The notes: generated by a model not told the origin, from the letters alone. Shown: positions 34,163 to 42,507, counted from the stretch's first letter. The stretch is DNA of 64,000 nt from Halapricum desulfuricans (GCF_017094465.1 NZ_CP064791.1:1302001-1366000); one strand, 5' to 3'. Translations and numbers: made by a program.

Positions 34163-34222
34163 ATGGACGCACAGATCCGCAACCGAACGGCGTGGACGGG
34201 AACACTCGATAGCACGAGGTGA
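34163..34222 (+). CDS. Candidate 19-codon leader ORF before the CheC-like gene
   Basis: ATG to TGA encodes MDAQIRNRTAWTGTLDSTR. A TATA-like ccttaacg at 34131-34138 lies about 26-32 bp before this ATG, as for a leaderless start, so transcription probably begins at this ORF. Its stop codon TGA is the last part of an AGGTGA ribosome-binding site for the CheC-like gene, four bases before that ATG. This arrangement suggests translational coupling or a regulatory leader peptide. Confidence 0.45.
   Translation: MDAQIRNRTAWTGTLDSTR
34217..34222 (+). promoter_or_regulatory. Shine-Dalgarno site AGGTGA of the CheC-like gene
   Basis: AGGTGA is complementary to the 3' end of archaeal 16S rRNA and ends four bases before the ATG at 34227. 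It is unusual in this window, where most genes appear leaderless, and it overlaps the stop codon of the preceding 19-codon ORF. It fixes the start of the CheC-like protein. Confidence 0.5.
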
Positions 34223-34226
34223 GAGT

Positions 34227-35579
34227 ATGCACGTAGATGCCGACTCGCTCGAACAGCTCAATCTGCGGACGAGAGACGGGGCGGAACGAGCGGGCCAGCG
34301 ATTCTCGGACGCGGTCGGTATCGAGACGAAGATCGGCGCGACACGGATCCAGATCACCAGCCAGCAGGATCTGGTAGCCGCGTTGCTGACGGGCGAGGAG
34401 GAGTGTCTCAAGTTCGAGGTGAACGGACTGCCCTCGGGAACCGCAATCCTGACCTTCGACGACGGGGCACGGTCGCTGATTCGCGAGCACTGTGCCGGTG
34501 ACAGCGGCGTGGACGATCTGGCCGGAGAGTTACTCGACGCGTTCGTCGAGAAATGGGAGTCCTACGTCGGCGACGATCTGGGAGTCGGGACGGTCACGTA
34601 CGTCCCCGATCCGGCCGCGCACGACTTCGGTTTCGAATCGGTGAGCGAGGACGCCGAGAGCACACCGCTCTTCCAGGGCAGTATCGACGCTGTCGATCAC
34701 TCCGGCCGGGTCAAACTGTATCTCGTCCCCGACGCAGCGTCGCTGGAGACGCTCCTGGCCAGTGACGCGACCCCGGACGACTCGGCGGACACTCTCGTAG
34801 CGGACGGTGCGTCCGAGATAGACGACGCCGCGAGCGCGTCCGACACACCCGGATTCAGCGACGATGGAGCGGATACAGCCGGCGAATCCGGTCTGTTCGG
34901 CGATGACGGCGACAGCGACCGCTTCGAGGCGGGATCCAGCGCATCCACACCACTTCCGCTGGACAAGCTCTCGGTGTTCAGCGATCTCACACGAGCGGGC
35001 ACGAAGGCTGCAGCCGATCGCGTCACGGCGTTTACTGGTATCGAGACCGACACCAAGATCTCCGGGATCAACTTCACTCCGATCGACGATATCTCTACGA
35101 GTCTGGACGCGGATTCCTACGTCGGGACGACGCTGGCGTTCGAGGGTAAACCCAGCGGCCATCTGGCGATCATGTTCCCCGACGAGTCGGCCCGCCGAGT
35201 GGCCGACGAAATGCTCCCGACGGATCCGGACGGCGACGGGCTCACGGAGATGCACAGGAGTGCACTCGAAGAGCTGGGTAACAACATGGCTTCGGGGTTC
35301 ATCGACGGGTGGGCAAACGTCCTGGGGACCTCGGTCGACCACACCCCGCCGGCGTTCAGCGACGACATGGAACTGACCCTGATCGACCTGGTGACCGAGC
35401 AACTCGGTCCGTTCCAGACCCACGCGTACACGATCGAATCGAGGATCACGACCGAATCGGTCGCGTTCGACTGTGAAATCCACGCGCTACCCAACGAGGC
35501 GCAGTTGAGTGAGGCGCTCGATGACCTGCTCGTCTCCCGCCGTGACCGCACGGAAGCCGACCCCGACGAGATCTTCTGA
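34227..35579 (+). CDS. Two-domain CheC-like protein
   Basis: A 450-residue protein. The N-terminal part (about 1-175) resembles a CheC/CheX-like fold without the phosphatase motif. An acidic low-complexity linker follows (about 178-242). The C-terminal domain (about 245-435) is CheC-like and carries the full phosphatase consensus: SALEELGN with the proline 23 residues later (HTPP). FIDGWANVLG is shared with the CheC at 12.7 kb (FIDGWANVLD). It probably dephosphorylates CheY or a related receiver protein. The linker may allow a second binding partner for the N-domain. No other chemotaxis gene is near. Confidence 0.75.
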   Translation: MHVDADSLEQLNLRTRDGAERAGQRFSDAVGIETKIGATRIQITSQQDLVAALLTGEEECLKFEVNGLPSGTAILTFDDGARSLIREHCAGDSGVDDLAGELLDAFVEKWESYVGDDLGVGTVTYVPDPAAHDFGFESVSEDAESTPLFQGSIDAVDHSGRVKLYLVPDAASLETLLASDATPDDSADTLVADGASEIDDAASASDTPGFSDDGADTAGESGLFGDDGDSDRFEAGSSASTPLPLDKLSVFSDLTRAGTKAAADRVTAFTGIETDTKISGINFTPIDDISTSLDADSYVGTTLAFEGKPSGHLAIMFPDESARRVADEMLPTDPDGDGLTEMHRSALEELGNNMASGFIDGWANVLGTSVDHTPPAFSDDMELTLIDLVTEQLGPFQTHAYTIESRITTESVAFDCEIHALPNEAQLSEALDDLLVSRRDRTEADPDEIF

Positions 35580-35654
35580 TCCCCAAACTGCTCGTTCACC
35601 GCGCCCCCACTCGACGAAGCGGGCGTTTTTGTCGCTCCGTTCTGTAGCGGTTCC

Positions 35655-37184
35655 ATGACCGTCCTCGTGCTGGGCGATCAACTGAACGCCAGCGTCGGCC
35701 CGCTGGCCGACCGCCCCGACGACCGCGTCTTGCTGATCGAATCGATGGGTCTCGCCCGGAAGTTGCCGTATCACCCGCACAAGCTCACGCTCGTGTTCAG
35801 CGCAATGGCCCACTTTCGGGACCGGCTTCGCGAGTCGGGGCGGGCCGTCGAGTACCGGCAGGTCGAGCGCTTCGCTGACGGGATCAAAGCACACCTGGAC
35901 GCCCATCCCGGAGACGAACTCGTCGTGATGCGGCCACCGAGCTATCGGGCCGGCGAGCGGTTGCGCGAACTCGTCACGGACCACGGCGGCCGACTCACCG
36001 TCGTCGAGAACGAACTGTTCCTCTGCTCGCCCGAGCAGTTCGACGACTGGGCCGGCGATCGGTCGAGTTATCGACACGAGGAATTCTACCGGTTTATGCG
36101 CCACCAGACTGGCTATCTGATGGACGGTTCGGAGCCGGTCGGGGGCGAGTACAACTACGACGAGGAAAATCGCCAGACGCCACCGGAGGATTACGAACCG
36201 CCCGAGCCGCCCGTGTTCGAGCCCGATGAAACTACTCGCGACGTACAGTCGTGGGTCGCCGAGACGTTCGACGGCGCCTACGACGAGCCGCCATACGGTG
36301 GTGGGTGGGCTGATCCCGGGCCGTTCCGCTGGCCAGTGACCCACGAGCAGGCCCTGTCTGTGCTGGAGTCGTTCGTGACCGACCGACTTGCTCAGTTCGG
36401 CCCGTATCAGGACGCGATGGTCGCCGACGAGTGGGCACTGCACCATTCGCTGCTCTCGCCCGCGATCAACCTCGGGCTTCTCCATCCGCGGACGGCGATC
36501 GAACGGGTGATCGAAGCCTATCGCGAGCGGGGCGTCCCGCTGAACAGCGTCGAGGGGTTCGTCCGGCAGGTGCTGGGCTGGCGGGAGTTCACCCGCCACG
36601 TCTACCGCCGGGAGATGCCTGAGCTTGCCGGGGCAAACCAGCTCGGACAGACCGAGCCGCTCCCACCGTTTTTCTGGACCGGTGAGACCGACATGGCCTG
36701 TCTCGCGGACGTGATCGACGGCGTCCGAGCGCGGGGGTACTCACACCACATCGAACGGCTGATGCTCCTCTCTAATTTCGCGACGCTGCTCGGCGTCGAA
36801 CCCCAGCAGCTGAATCGCTGGTTTCACGCGGCCTACGTCGACGCCTACCACTGGGTGACGACCCCGAACGTCGTCGGTATGGGAACGTTCGGCTCGGACA
36901 CTCTCTCGACGAAGCCCTACGTCTCTTCAGCCAACTACGTCGACAAGATGGGCGACTACTGCAGCGACTGTCCCTATTACAAGACCAAGACCACCGGCGA
37001 GGGAGCCTGCCCGTTCAACGCGCTGTACTGGGACTTCCTGGAGCGCAACGCCGAGCACCTCGCTGACAACCATCGGATGGGGCTGGTGTACAACCACCTG
37101 GAGAACAAAGACGAGGGCGAACGTGAGGCGATTCGGGAGCGTGCCGAGGCGCTTCGCGAGCGCGCACAGCGGATGGAATTGTAG
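35655..37184 (+). CDS. Cryptochrome/photolyase-related protein with Fe-S cluster (COG3046)
   Basis: A 509-residue protein of the prokaryotic (6-4) photolyase/cryptochrome (FeS-BCP) family. It starts VLVLGDQLNASVGPL, typical of the N-terminal DUF523-like photolyase domain of this group. The C-terminal FAD domain has EGFVRQVLGWREF and MLLSNFATLLGVEP, and the cluster ligands are near DYCSDCPYY and GACPFN. It uses light to repair (6-4) photoproducts or to sense light. A halophile exposed to sunlight would use it for repair. All key cysteines are present, and the gene stands alone. Confidence 0.9.
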   Translation: MTVLVLGDQLNASVGPLADRPDDRVLLIESMGLARKLPYHPHKLTLVFSAMAHFRDRLRESGRAVEYRQVERFADGIKAHLDAHPGDELVVMRPPSYRAGERLRELVTDHGGRLTVVENELFLCSPEQFDDWAGDRSSYRHEEFYRFMRHQTGYLMDGSEPVGGEYNYDEENRQTPPEDYEPPEPPVFEPDETTRDVQSWVAETFDGAYDEPPYGGGWADPGPFRWPVTHEQALSVLESFVTDRLAQFGPYQDAMVADEWALHHSLLSPAINLGLLHPRTAIERVIEAYRERGVPLNSVEGFVRQVLGWREFTRHVYRREMPELAGANQLGQTEPLPPFFWTGETDMACLADVIDGVRARGYSHHIERLMLLSNFATLLGVEPQQLNRWFHAAYVDAYHWVTTPNVVGMGTFGSDTLSTKPYVSSANYVDKMGDYCSDCPYYKTKTTGEGACPFNALYWDFLERNAEHLADNHRMGLVYNHLENKDEGEREAIRERAEALRERAQRMEL

Positions 37185-37225
37185 GTATCGTCCACCTTTT
37201 GTACGCGTACACTAACTATCGGTCG

Positions 37226-37552
37226 ATGACCGACTTCGATCCAGAGCGCTTCGAGGACAAGTACGAACACTATTTCACCGAACTCCAGCAGGCGTACAAG
37301 AGCGCCTTCGACGTGATGTCCGAACAGTACGACTCCGGGTTGATCCACGCGATCGACCAGTACACCCTGGCCGAGAGCGAGCCGTTCTACGAGGGCGACG
37401 GCGAGTTCCGGATCGAGCTGCCTGCGGACGCGGTCGAGCGTGTCGCTCCCGAGACGGAACTCGATGCGACGGAGCTCGAAGACATCTACGCGGAGTACAC
37501 GGACGAACTCGAACGCCAGCTCCGACAGGTATTCGACCTGGTTGGCTCCTGA
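37226..37552 (+). CDS. DUF5783-like haloarchaeal protein
   Basis: A 108-residue, very acidic, mostly helical soluble protein. The layout FDPERFEDKYEHYFTELQ, IHAIDQYTLAESEPFYEG and ELPADAVERV fits a conserved haloarchaeal family of unknown function that I remember as DUF5783. No cysteine or catalytic pattern is visible. The ATG at 37226 is chosen because the upstream codons (YAYTNYRS) include the likely promoter region. It lies 41 bp after the photolyase-related gene, so co-transcription is possible. Confidence 0.7.
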   Translation: MTDFDPERFEDKYEHYFTELQQAYKSAFDVMSEQYDSGLIHAIDQYTLAESEPFYEGDGEFRIELPADAVERVAPETELDATELEDIYAEYTDELERQLRQVFDLVGS

Positions 37553-37658
37553 TCTAGCATCAACGACCGTCCGGAATCAGGACGAACAGCTGCCGTATCA
37601 CCCGTTTGCGACTGTCACGAACCAAAGGTTCAAACGCGGCGCTCACGTACCCGAGCAC

Positions 37659-38027
37659 ATGAGTGCTGAAACCGACGACGGTGGGAGCGACCTCGAGGAT
37701 CGCATCGCGAACTTCCTGCGACGGAACTTCCCGCAGATCCAGATGCACGGCGGCAGTGCAGCGATTCAGGAACTCGACCCCGAAGCCGGGGAAGTGACGG
37801 TCGCGCTGGGCGGCGCCTGCAGCGGCTGTGGCATCTCGCCGATGACGATCCAGGCCATCAAGACGCGCATGACGAAGGAAATCCCCGAGATCGAGACCGT
37901 CCACGCCAACACCGGTGCCGGCGGCGGCATGGGCGGCGCCGACGACGGTCCGACCCTGCCCGGTGACTCCCGAGGCGGCAGCATCGACGACGGCGGCGAC
38001 GACGAAGGCCCGCAGGCCCCGTTTTAA
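37659..38027 (+). CDS. NifU C-terminal-domain Fe-S scaffold protein
   Basis: A 122-residue protein. Residues 13-90 match the NifU C-terminal (Nfu) domain, with the cluster-binding pair in GACSGCGISPMT. The C-terminus is a Gly/Asp-rich acidic tail (GAGGGMGGADDG). It carries a transient [4Fe-4S] cluster for delivery to target enzymes in the cytoplasm. The start ATG lies just after caaaggttcaaacg, a TATA-like promoter. The last 4 bp overlap the stop of the convergent panE gene. Confidence 0.88.
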   Translation: MSAETDDGGSDLEDRIANFLRRNFPQIQMHGGSAAIQELDPEAGEVTVALGGACSGCGISPMTIQAIKTRMTKEIPEIETVHANTGAGGGMGGADDGPTLPGDSRGGSIDDGGDDEGPQAPF

Positions 38028-38914
38028 CTTCGCAGGTTTCGCCCCCGTTCCCACGTCTCGATTAACGCCGTGAGCGTCTCGTTTATCGGGACTGGCTCGC
38101 TCGCCCGCTCGCAGACAGCCCCGTTTATCGCGTCGATCTCGGTCCGTTGCCCGGCTTCGAGATCCTGATACATCGACGAACGGTTCGGTGCCGTCGTCTC
38201 GACGACTGCTTCGAGCCTGTCGATCGCGCGTTCGTCGGGCAGTTCAACCCCGCTGTCGCGCGCGACGCGGGCGGTCTCAGCGGCCGCCCGCGCTGCGACG
38301 TCGCCGGCTGCCCCCTCGGCGAGGGCGCCGTTCTCGACGCGAGCCAGCGCCGTGATCGCGTTGATCCCGGCATTGATCGCGAGTTTCTCCCAGAGCCGCC
38401 GCGGCATGTCGGCCGCGACGGTCGTGTCGACGTCGGCGCTCTCGAAGGCCCCGGCTGTCCGCTCGGCCACGGCGGAATCCCCGCCACCTCTCGCTCCGAG
38501 CGTCACCGTTCCCACGCCGGTACAGCCCACGATGCCGGGTTCGACCAGCCGCGCCCCGTAGGTACAGGTCCCGGCGAGGACCGCCCCATCGAGCGGTTCG
38601 GACAGGCTCTCCTCGTTGCCGAGCCCGTTCTGCAACGAGAGGACGACGTCTGGATCGGCCGCTCTCAGGGCCTGCGCCGCTTCGCCGGTGTCGTAGCTTT
38701 TGACCGTCACGATCGCCAGCTCGGCCGAGTCGGGCACAGTCGTGTCCGCGTCGGGATACGTCGTCGTTTCGATCTCGCCAGTGATCTCGAGGCCCTGGTC
38801 CCGGACAGTACTCACGTGTGGCTCGCGACCGACGAGCGTCACGTCGTGTGTGGCTGCGAGCAATCCGCCGATCAGACTGCCGAGGCTTCCGGCCCCGAAG
38901 ACGAGTATCCGCAT
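38024..38914 (-). CDS. panE: 2-dehydropantoate 2-reductase
   Basis: A 296-residue NADPH-dependent reductase that makes pantoate for coenzyme A. The nucleotide-binding loop is VFGAGSLGSLIGGLLA at the N-terminus. VKSYDTGEAAQAL and LQNGLGNEE follow, with catalytic lysine in the LWEKLAINAGINAITAL block near residue 170 and the N-G-A region after it. E-rich TEIDAINGAV near residue 265 is also conserved. The length is usual for the family. It lies directly after the rubredoxin-like gene (no gap), suggesting co-transcription, and converges with the NifU gene. Confidence 0.88.
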   Translation of the reverse strand: MRILVFGAGSLGSLIGGLLAATHDVTLVGREPHVSTVRDQGLEITGEIETTTYPDADTTVPDSAELAIVTVKSYDTGEAAQALRAADPDVVLSLQNGLGNEESLSEPLDGAVLAGTCTYGARLVEPGIVGCTGVGTVTLGARGGGDSAVAERTAGAFESADVDTTVAADMPRRLWEKLAINAGINAITALARVENGALAEGAAGDVAARAAAETARVARDSGVELPDERAIDRLEAVVETTAPNRSSMYQDLEAGQRTEIDAINGAVCERASEPVPINETLTALIETWERGRNLRS

Positions 38915-39208
38915 TCAATCTTGTATGTGGTAGTAGATCGCTTCCTGGGGCGCCCCACAGTCGGGACAGCCGTCGTCCGGTAACTCCTCGATGTCCCCGA
39001 TCGCGCCGCACTCGTAGCACCGCCAGGTCAGCTCCGCCTCGCCGGGGATCCCCGAGGCGACGTGCTCGCTCGACATCGCCGTGATCCCTTCGTCCGTGCT
39101 GACGTAGAACCCGTGTTCGTCGAAGCCACGGACGGTCCCGAGTCGATTGCCCGTCTCGTCGTAGATCTCCGTGCCGAAGGCGACGTCGATGTCGTTGCTC
39201 TCGATCAT
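38915..39208 (-). CDS. Rubredoxin-like zinc-ribbon protein (DUF7130-like)
   Basis: A 97-residue protein. The N-terminal half is a PRC-barrel-like beta domain (FGTEIYDETGNRLGTVRGFDE). The C-terminal half is a rubredoxin-type knuckle pair, CYECGAIGD and GCPDCGAPQ, which binds zinc or iron. The ATG at 39208 is preferred over one five codons upstream. A TATA-like attcaaag lies at 39232-39239, directly beside the right-end hairpin of the TnpB element, so the insertion has come up to the edge of this promoter. Function unknown; redox or DNA/RNA-binding roles are both possible. Confidence 0.8.
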   Translation of the reverse strand: MIESNDIDVAFGTEIYDETGNRLGTVRGFDEHGFYVSTDEGITAMSSEHVASGIPGEAELTWRCYECGAIGDIEELPDDGCPDCGAPQEAIYYHIQD

Positions 39209-39240
39209 GTGTGGTAATACCACGCCAGGGCCTTTGAATG

Positions 39241-39266
39241 TTCCCCGCGCACGGTGGCGCGGGGAA
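39241..39266 (-). ncRNA. Right-end hairpin, probable 3' part of the TnpB guide RNA
   Basis: TTCCCCGCGC and GCGCGGGGAA form a perfect 10 bp stem with a 6 nt loop, 8 bp after the tnpB stop codon. In IS605-type elements such a right-end stem-loop ends the omega RNA scaffold, and the next 16-20 nt act as guide. Read on the minus strand, the guide position begins CATTCAAAGGCCCTGG, the promoter of the rubredoxin-like gene. Confidence 0.5.
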
Positions 39267-39274
39267 TCCTGCTC

Positions 39275-40522
39275 TCACGAGACGAGGCTTCCTGTTTCGA
39301 CGACGTGACTTGCAGACACAGACTTAAACTGAGTCGTGTCCGTAGCGGTCACAGTCTCCACAGGCGTTTCTTCGGGCCATCCCAGCCCTAGTGCAGCAAA
39401 ACCACGCTTGAGGACGTTCATCGCCGCATTCGCATCTCGATCTGTTTCGAACCCACACGATGGACAAGAGTGGTCCCTGACCCAGATCGGCTTTGCCGTC
39501 TCCACGCCGCATCGAGCGCACTCGTTGGTTGTCGCCTCGGGTTCGACCTGCACGACGTGACACCCGTACAGGTCGGCCTTGTATTCGAGAAGTGTGATGA
39601 ACTGTCGCCACGCCGCATCCTGCTTGTTCCGAGCGTTGTGCGACTGCTCCAACATCTCCTTCACGTCTAAGTCCTCGACAAACACCGCATCGTACTCACG
39701 GACCAGCCACGTCGTTATCTTGTGCTGGTAGTCCAGCACTTTGCGCCGGATGTGACGCTTCACCTTGGTGACCTTCTGGCGTTGTCTCTCCCAGTTGTTC
39801 GACCCGTGTTCTTTCCGCGAGAGTTTCCGTTGCTCGCGGCGCAGGCGCTCGTATTCGTCTTCGAGATCGAGCCACTCCACGGTTGTGCCGTCACTGGTGT
39901 GGATGTAGTTGAGAATGCCGAGGTCAATCCCAACGCTGTTGCTCGCGTCCAGCGAATCCACGTTGGGCTTCTCGGGCAGAACGGCATCATCGGTTTCCAG
40001 CCCGAAAGAGACGAACCACTCGCCAGTTGTCTCCTTTTTCATCGTGACTTCGTTGATGGTGGCGTGGTCAGGGATTGGGCGTGAGTATCGGATTTTTACC
40101 CAGCCGATCTTGCTGAAGCGGACGTAGGCGTCCGTGTCGTGGCCCCTCTTTTCATCGAGGTCGAAACCAGACTGGTTGTACGTCACGCTCCGGTACTCAC
40201 TGGGCGCTTGGCGTGTGAGTCGACCGACGTTGTCCCCCTTCTCTTTGAGTTTGCGCAGGACGGTGAGATTGTGGTGGAAGCGTGCGACGGTGGCTTGGGC
40301 GGCTTTCGAGTGTAGTTCAGCAAATATCGGCCACCGTTGTTTCCACTCGGGGAGCTTGTTGTTCTGGTCGTACTCGCTCGGTTTGTCGTCCACTGGGCTG
40401 TTCTCGTAGTCCCAGCGGACGTGGTTGTAGAGTTGGCGATGCACATCGAGATGGTGTTCCAGTCGCTCCGCTACCTCGTCTGTCGGGTAGGCGCGGTAGC
40501 GGTGACTGTATTCCATCACCAT
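39275..40522 (-). CDS. tnpB: RNA-guided endonuclease TnpB
   Basis: A 415-residue protein. The RuvC catalytic residues are all present: D200 (VGIDLGI), E283 (FVEDLDV) and D363 (DRDANAAMN). The zinc finger uses C335, C338, C353 and C356. The N-terminal part (HRYRAYPTDEVAERL) is the helix-turn-helix region of the family. It should therefore be an active, guide-RNA-directed DNA nuclease that helps the element persist. It begins with ATGGTGATG; the third codon is an alternative start. The gene has no tnpA partner here. Confidence 0.9.
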   Translation of the reverse strand: MVMEYSHRYRAYPTDEVAERLEHHLDVHRQLYNHVRWDYENSPVDDKPSEYDQNNKLPEWKQRWPIFAELHSKAAQATVARFHHNLTVLRKLKEKGDNVGRLTRQAPSEYRSVTYNQSGFDLDEKRGHDTDAYVRFSKIGWVKIRYSRPIPDHATINEVTMKKETTGEWFVSFGLETDDAVLPEKPNVDSLDASNSVGIDLGILNYIHTSDGTTVEWLDLEDEYERLRREQRKLSRKEHGSNNWERQRQKVTKVKRHIRRKVLDYQHKITTWLVREYDAVFVEDLDVKEMLEQSHNARNKQDAAWRQFITLLEYKADLYGCHVVQVEPEATTNECARCGVETAKPIWVRDHSCPSCGFETDRDANAAMNVLKRGFAALGLGWPEETPVETVTATDTTQFKSVSASHVVETGSLVS

Positions 40523-40545
40523 CTATCGATTAGCGATATGTCGAC

Positions 40546-42465
40546 TTAATGGTTTGTATCACGAGTTGTCGGCCTCATCCCCGACCACGGTGGGTCCGGG
40601 TATTCGCCTCGATATTTGTATAAATCTCGACCACCGTGCGGGTAGCGGTTCTCGATAGTTCTGTCTCCCGTCGAGAGCGCCAGCGTCACGTCACCGTCGG
40701 TCGGCAACTCGATCGTCGCGACCGATGCAGTCGCGTTCGTGTCGACGACGACGTCCGTCTCGCCCGACGACGCCGACGACTCCCAGACGAGGGTGCCGGT
40801 ACACCGCGTGTCGAGGTCGTTGTGAACGAGGACATCACTCTCGGCGGCGCTCGGATCGGCAAGCGTCGCCTGCACCGGCTCGAATGCAGTCTCGAGCGCG
40901 TCGAACGCTTGCTTGGGATCGCCCTCGGCGCCGAGGACACCCATCCCCGCGTCGCTGGTGTCCCGGAGCGCGTACACCGCCAGAATCGACGTCCCCTCGT
41001 TTCGGAGCCCTTCCGCGACGCGCTTCAGGGTGTGTGCCTGGTACCGCTGTGAGGCCTCGGCCCCGCCGTCGACGTGGCTGTCGTGGATGCGCCGGTCGAA
41101 GCCAGCGAGTTCCGTGGGGTCGTCGATCGCGAGCGCGCCGGCCCCGAACTCGGCGACGACGTCGCTGTTCAGGAACCGTCCCACGTCGTCGGCGCGGCCG
41201 TAGCGCCAGCCGGGGTACAGCGTCGCGGCGTCCGTTTCGATCCCGGGCGGACCGACTACGGGAAACGCGAGTACCGACGACGGGAGCGCCTCGGCGATCT
41301 CGCGAGCGTTCGCGTCGTCGTAGCTCGCTCGCCAGGCCCGCCAGCGAAACCGCAGCCGGTCGAGTAATCCGGAGCCGAGTGGCGTCTCGAACGGATCGAC
41401 CGGATCGTCGTGGACGCCGACCGCCGCCAGCGACGCCGCGTGACCGTAGTGTTCGATCAACGCCGACGCCAGTGTTTGGCCGCGTTCGACCGCCGGCGTC
41501 ACGTCGCCCGTCAGCGGCAGATCCGCCCACAGCAGGACGCCCTCGCGCTCGCAGGCTTCGAGCACCGCTCGTGAGGGGACGTGTGCGTGTGTCCGGACGA
41601 GATTCGCGTTCGCCTCGGCCGCGCGGGTGACGTCGTCCGTGGTGGCATCGAGCAGGTTGACGCCGCGCAGCGTCGTCTCCGTTCCGTTGACGGTCAGAGT
41701 CTCGTCGACGTAGCGAACGTCGGCGAAGCCGGTCGTGACGGTCGTCTCCATTCCCTCAATTTTTGCGACCACGTCGTAGCGATTCTGGGCGCCGAGATCG
41801 GCCGGCCACCACAGCGACGGATCGCGCATCTCGACGGTGTGTTCGACCGTGACACGCTCGCCGGCGTCGGCTTCGATCGGCGTCCGTTCCATCATGCCCC
41901 GGCCACGGCTCCTGTCCGCCGGGCGGACGGAGACGGTCAGCCGGTCGTCGATCGGTTGGTCCGCGACGATCGTCGCACGAACGTCGATCAGCCCCCGATC
42001 GTCTTCGAGTCGGGGCGTCACATCGACTCGGTCGATGTAGGTGCCCGGATAGCGTCTGAGCGTCGCGTCCCACCAGATCCCGGGGACGGATTCGGCCGCT
42101 GGGATCGCGTCCGTCCCGTATATCCCGCCGAACCCGTCGGCGGGACGGCGACAGACGACCCGTACGTCCGTCTCGCCGTCCGCATCGAGCCGTTCGTCGA
42201 GGGGGATTCGAAGCGGCACGAACGGTGCGTCGTGGGTCGTGACTCGCTGGCCGTCACACCAGACGGTTGCTTCGCCGTAACAGCCGCGCAACTCCAGGAC
42301 GGCGTGAGCCATCGGCCCCGAGAGAGGGTCCTCGATGACGGTCCGATAGGCGACTGTGTCAGCTCCGGCGAACCGTGCGGGCCGCCCGGGCACGTCGACT
42401 GGCGTCCACGACTCCGGCTCCGGATAGGTTCCGTCGGACTCGACTTCGGCACCACGCCATTGCAT
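40546..42465 (-). CDS. Glycoside hydrolase family 2-like protein, possibly catalytically impaired
   Basis: A 639-residue protein. The N-terminal sugar-binding jelly roll (WTPVDVPGRPARFAGADTVAYRT, in two blocks) is followed by an immunoglobulin-like domain and a TIM-barrel with LTVNGTETTLRGVNLLDA and NLVRTHAHVPSRAVLEACEREGVLLWADLPL (typical of GH2 strands 1-3). VAEFGAGAL could carry the nucleophile. The acid/base NE motif is replaced by VGVHDDP. The start at 42465 is supported by a TATA box 27 bp upstream. The last residues (MRPTTRDTNH) probably read into the TnpB element. Substrate unknown. Confidence 0.75.
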   Translation of the reverse strand: MQWRGAEVESDGTYPEPESWTPVDVPGRPARFAGADTVAYRTVIEDPLSGPMAHAVLELRGCYGEATVWCDGQRVTTHDAPFVPLRIPLDERLDADGETDVRVVCRRPADGFGGIYGTDAIPAAESVPGIWWDATLRRYPGTYIDRVDVTPRLEDDRGLIDVRATIVADQPIDDRLTVSVRPADRSRGRGMMERTPIEADAGERVTVEHTVEMRDPSLWWPADLGAQNRYDVVAKIEGMETTVTTGFADVRYVDETLTVNGTETTLRGVNLLDATTDDVTRAAEANANLVRTHAHVPSRAVLEACEREGVLLWADLPLTGDVTPAVERGQTLASALIEHYGHAASLAAVGVHDDPVDPFETPLGSGLLDRLRFRWRAWRASYDDANAREIAEALPSSVLAFPVVGPPGIETDAATLYPGWRYGRADDVGRFLNSDVVAEFGAGALAIDDPTELAGFDRRIHDSHVDGGAEASQRYQAHTLKRVAEGLRNEGTSILAVYALRDTSDAGMGVLGAEGDPKQAFDALETAFEPVQATLADPSAAESDVLVHNDLDTRCTGTLVWESSASSGETDVVVDTNATASVATIELPTDGDVTLALSTGDRTIENRYPHGGRDLYKYRGEYPDPPWSGMRPTTRDTNH

Positions 42466-42469
42466 ATCC

Positions 42470-42507
42470 CCGACAGCGGTCGCCGATCGTATAAAAGAAA
42501 CTGTCGG
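42470..42507 (-). promoter_or_regulatory. TATA box flanked by an inverted repeat, GH2-like gene promoter
   Basis: CCGACAG (42470-42476) and CTGTCGG (42501-42507) are exact inverted copies on either side of a TATA-like cttttatacg (minus strand, about 42489-42498). The box lies 25-33 bp before the ATG. The repeat could be an operator for a dimeric regulator that blocks TBP or TFB. Confidence 0.45.

Larger units (their letters stand above)
39241..40545 (-). mobile_element. IS1341-type (IS605 family) element with solo tnpB
   Basis: The element consists of one tnpB gene with no tnpA beside it. Its right end is marked by the hairpin at 39241-39266, and its left end lies close to 40523-40550, within or next to the last codons of the GH2-like gene. 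IS605-type insertion makes no target duplication, so exact ends cannot be read from repeats. It could be mobilised by a TnpA encoded elsewhere. Confidence 0.6.
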
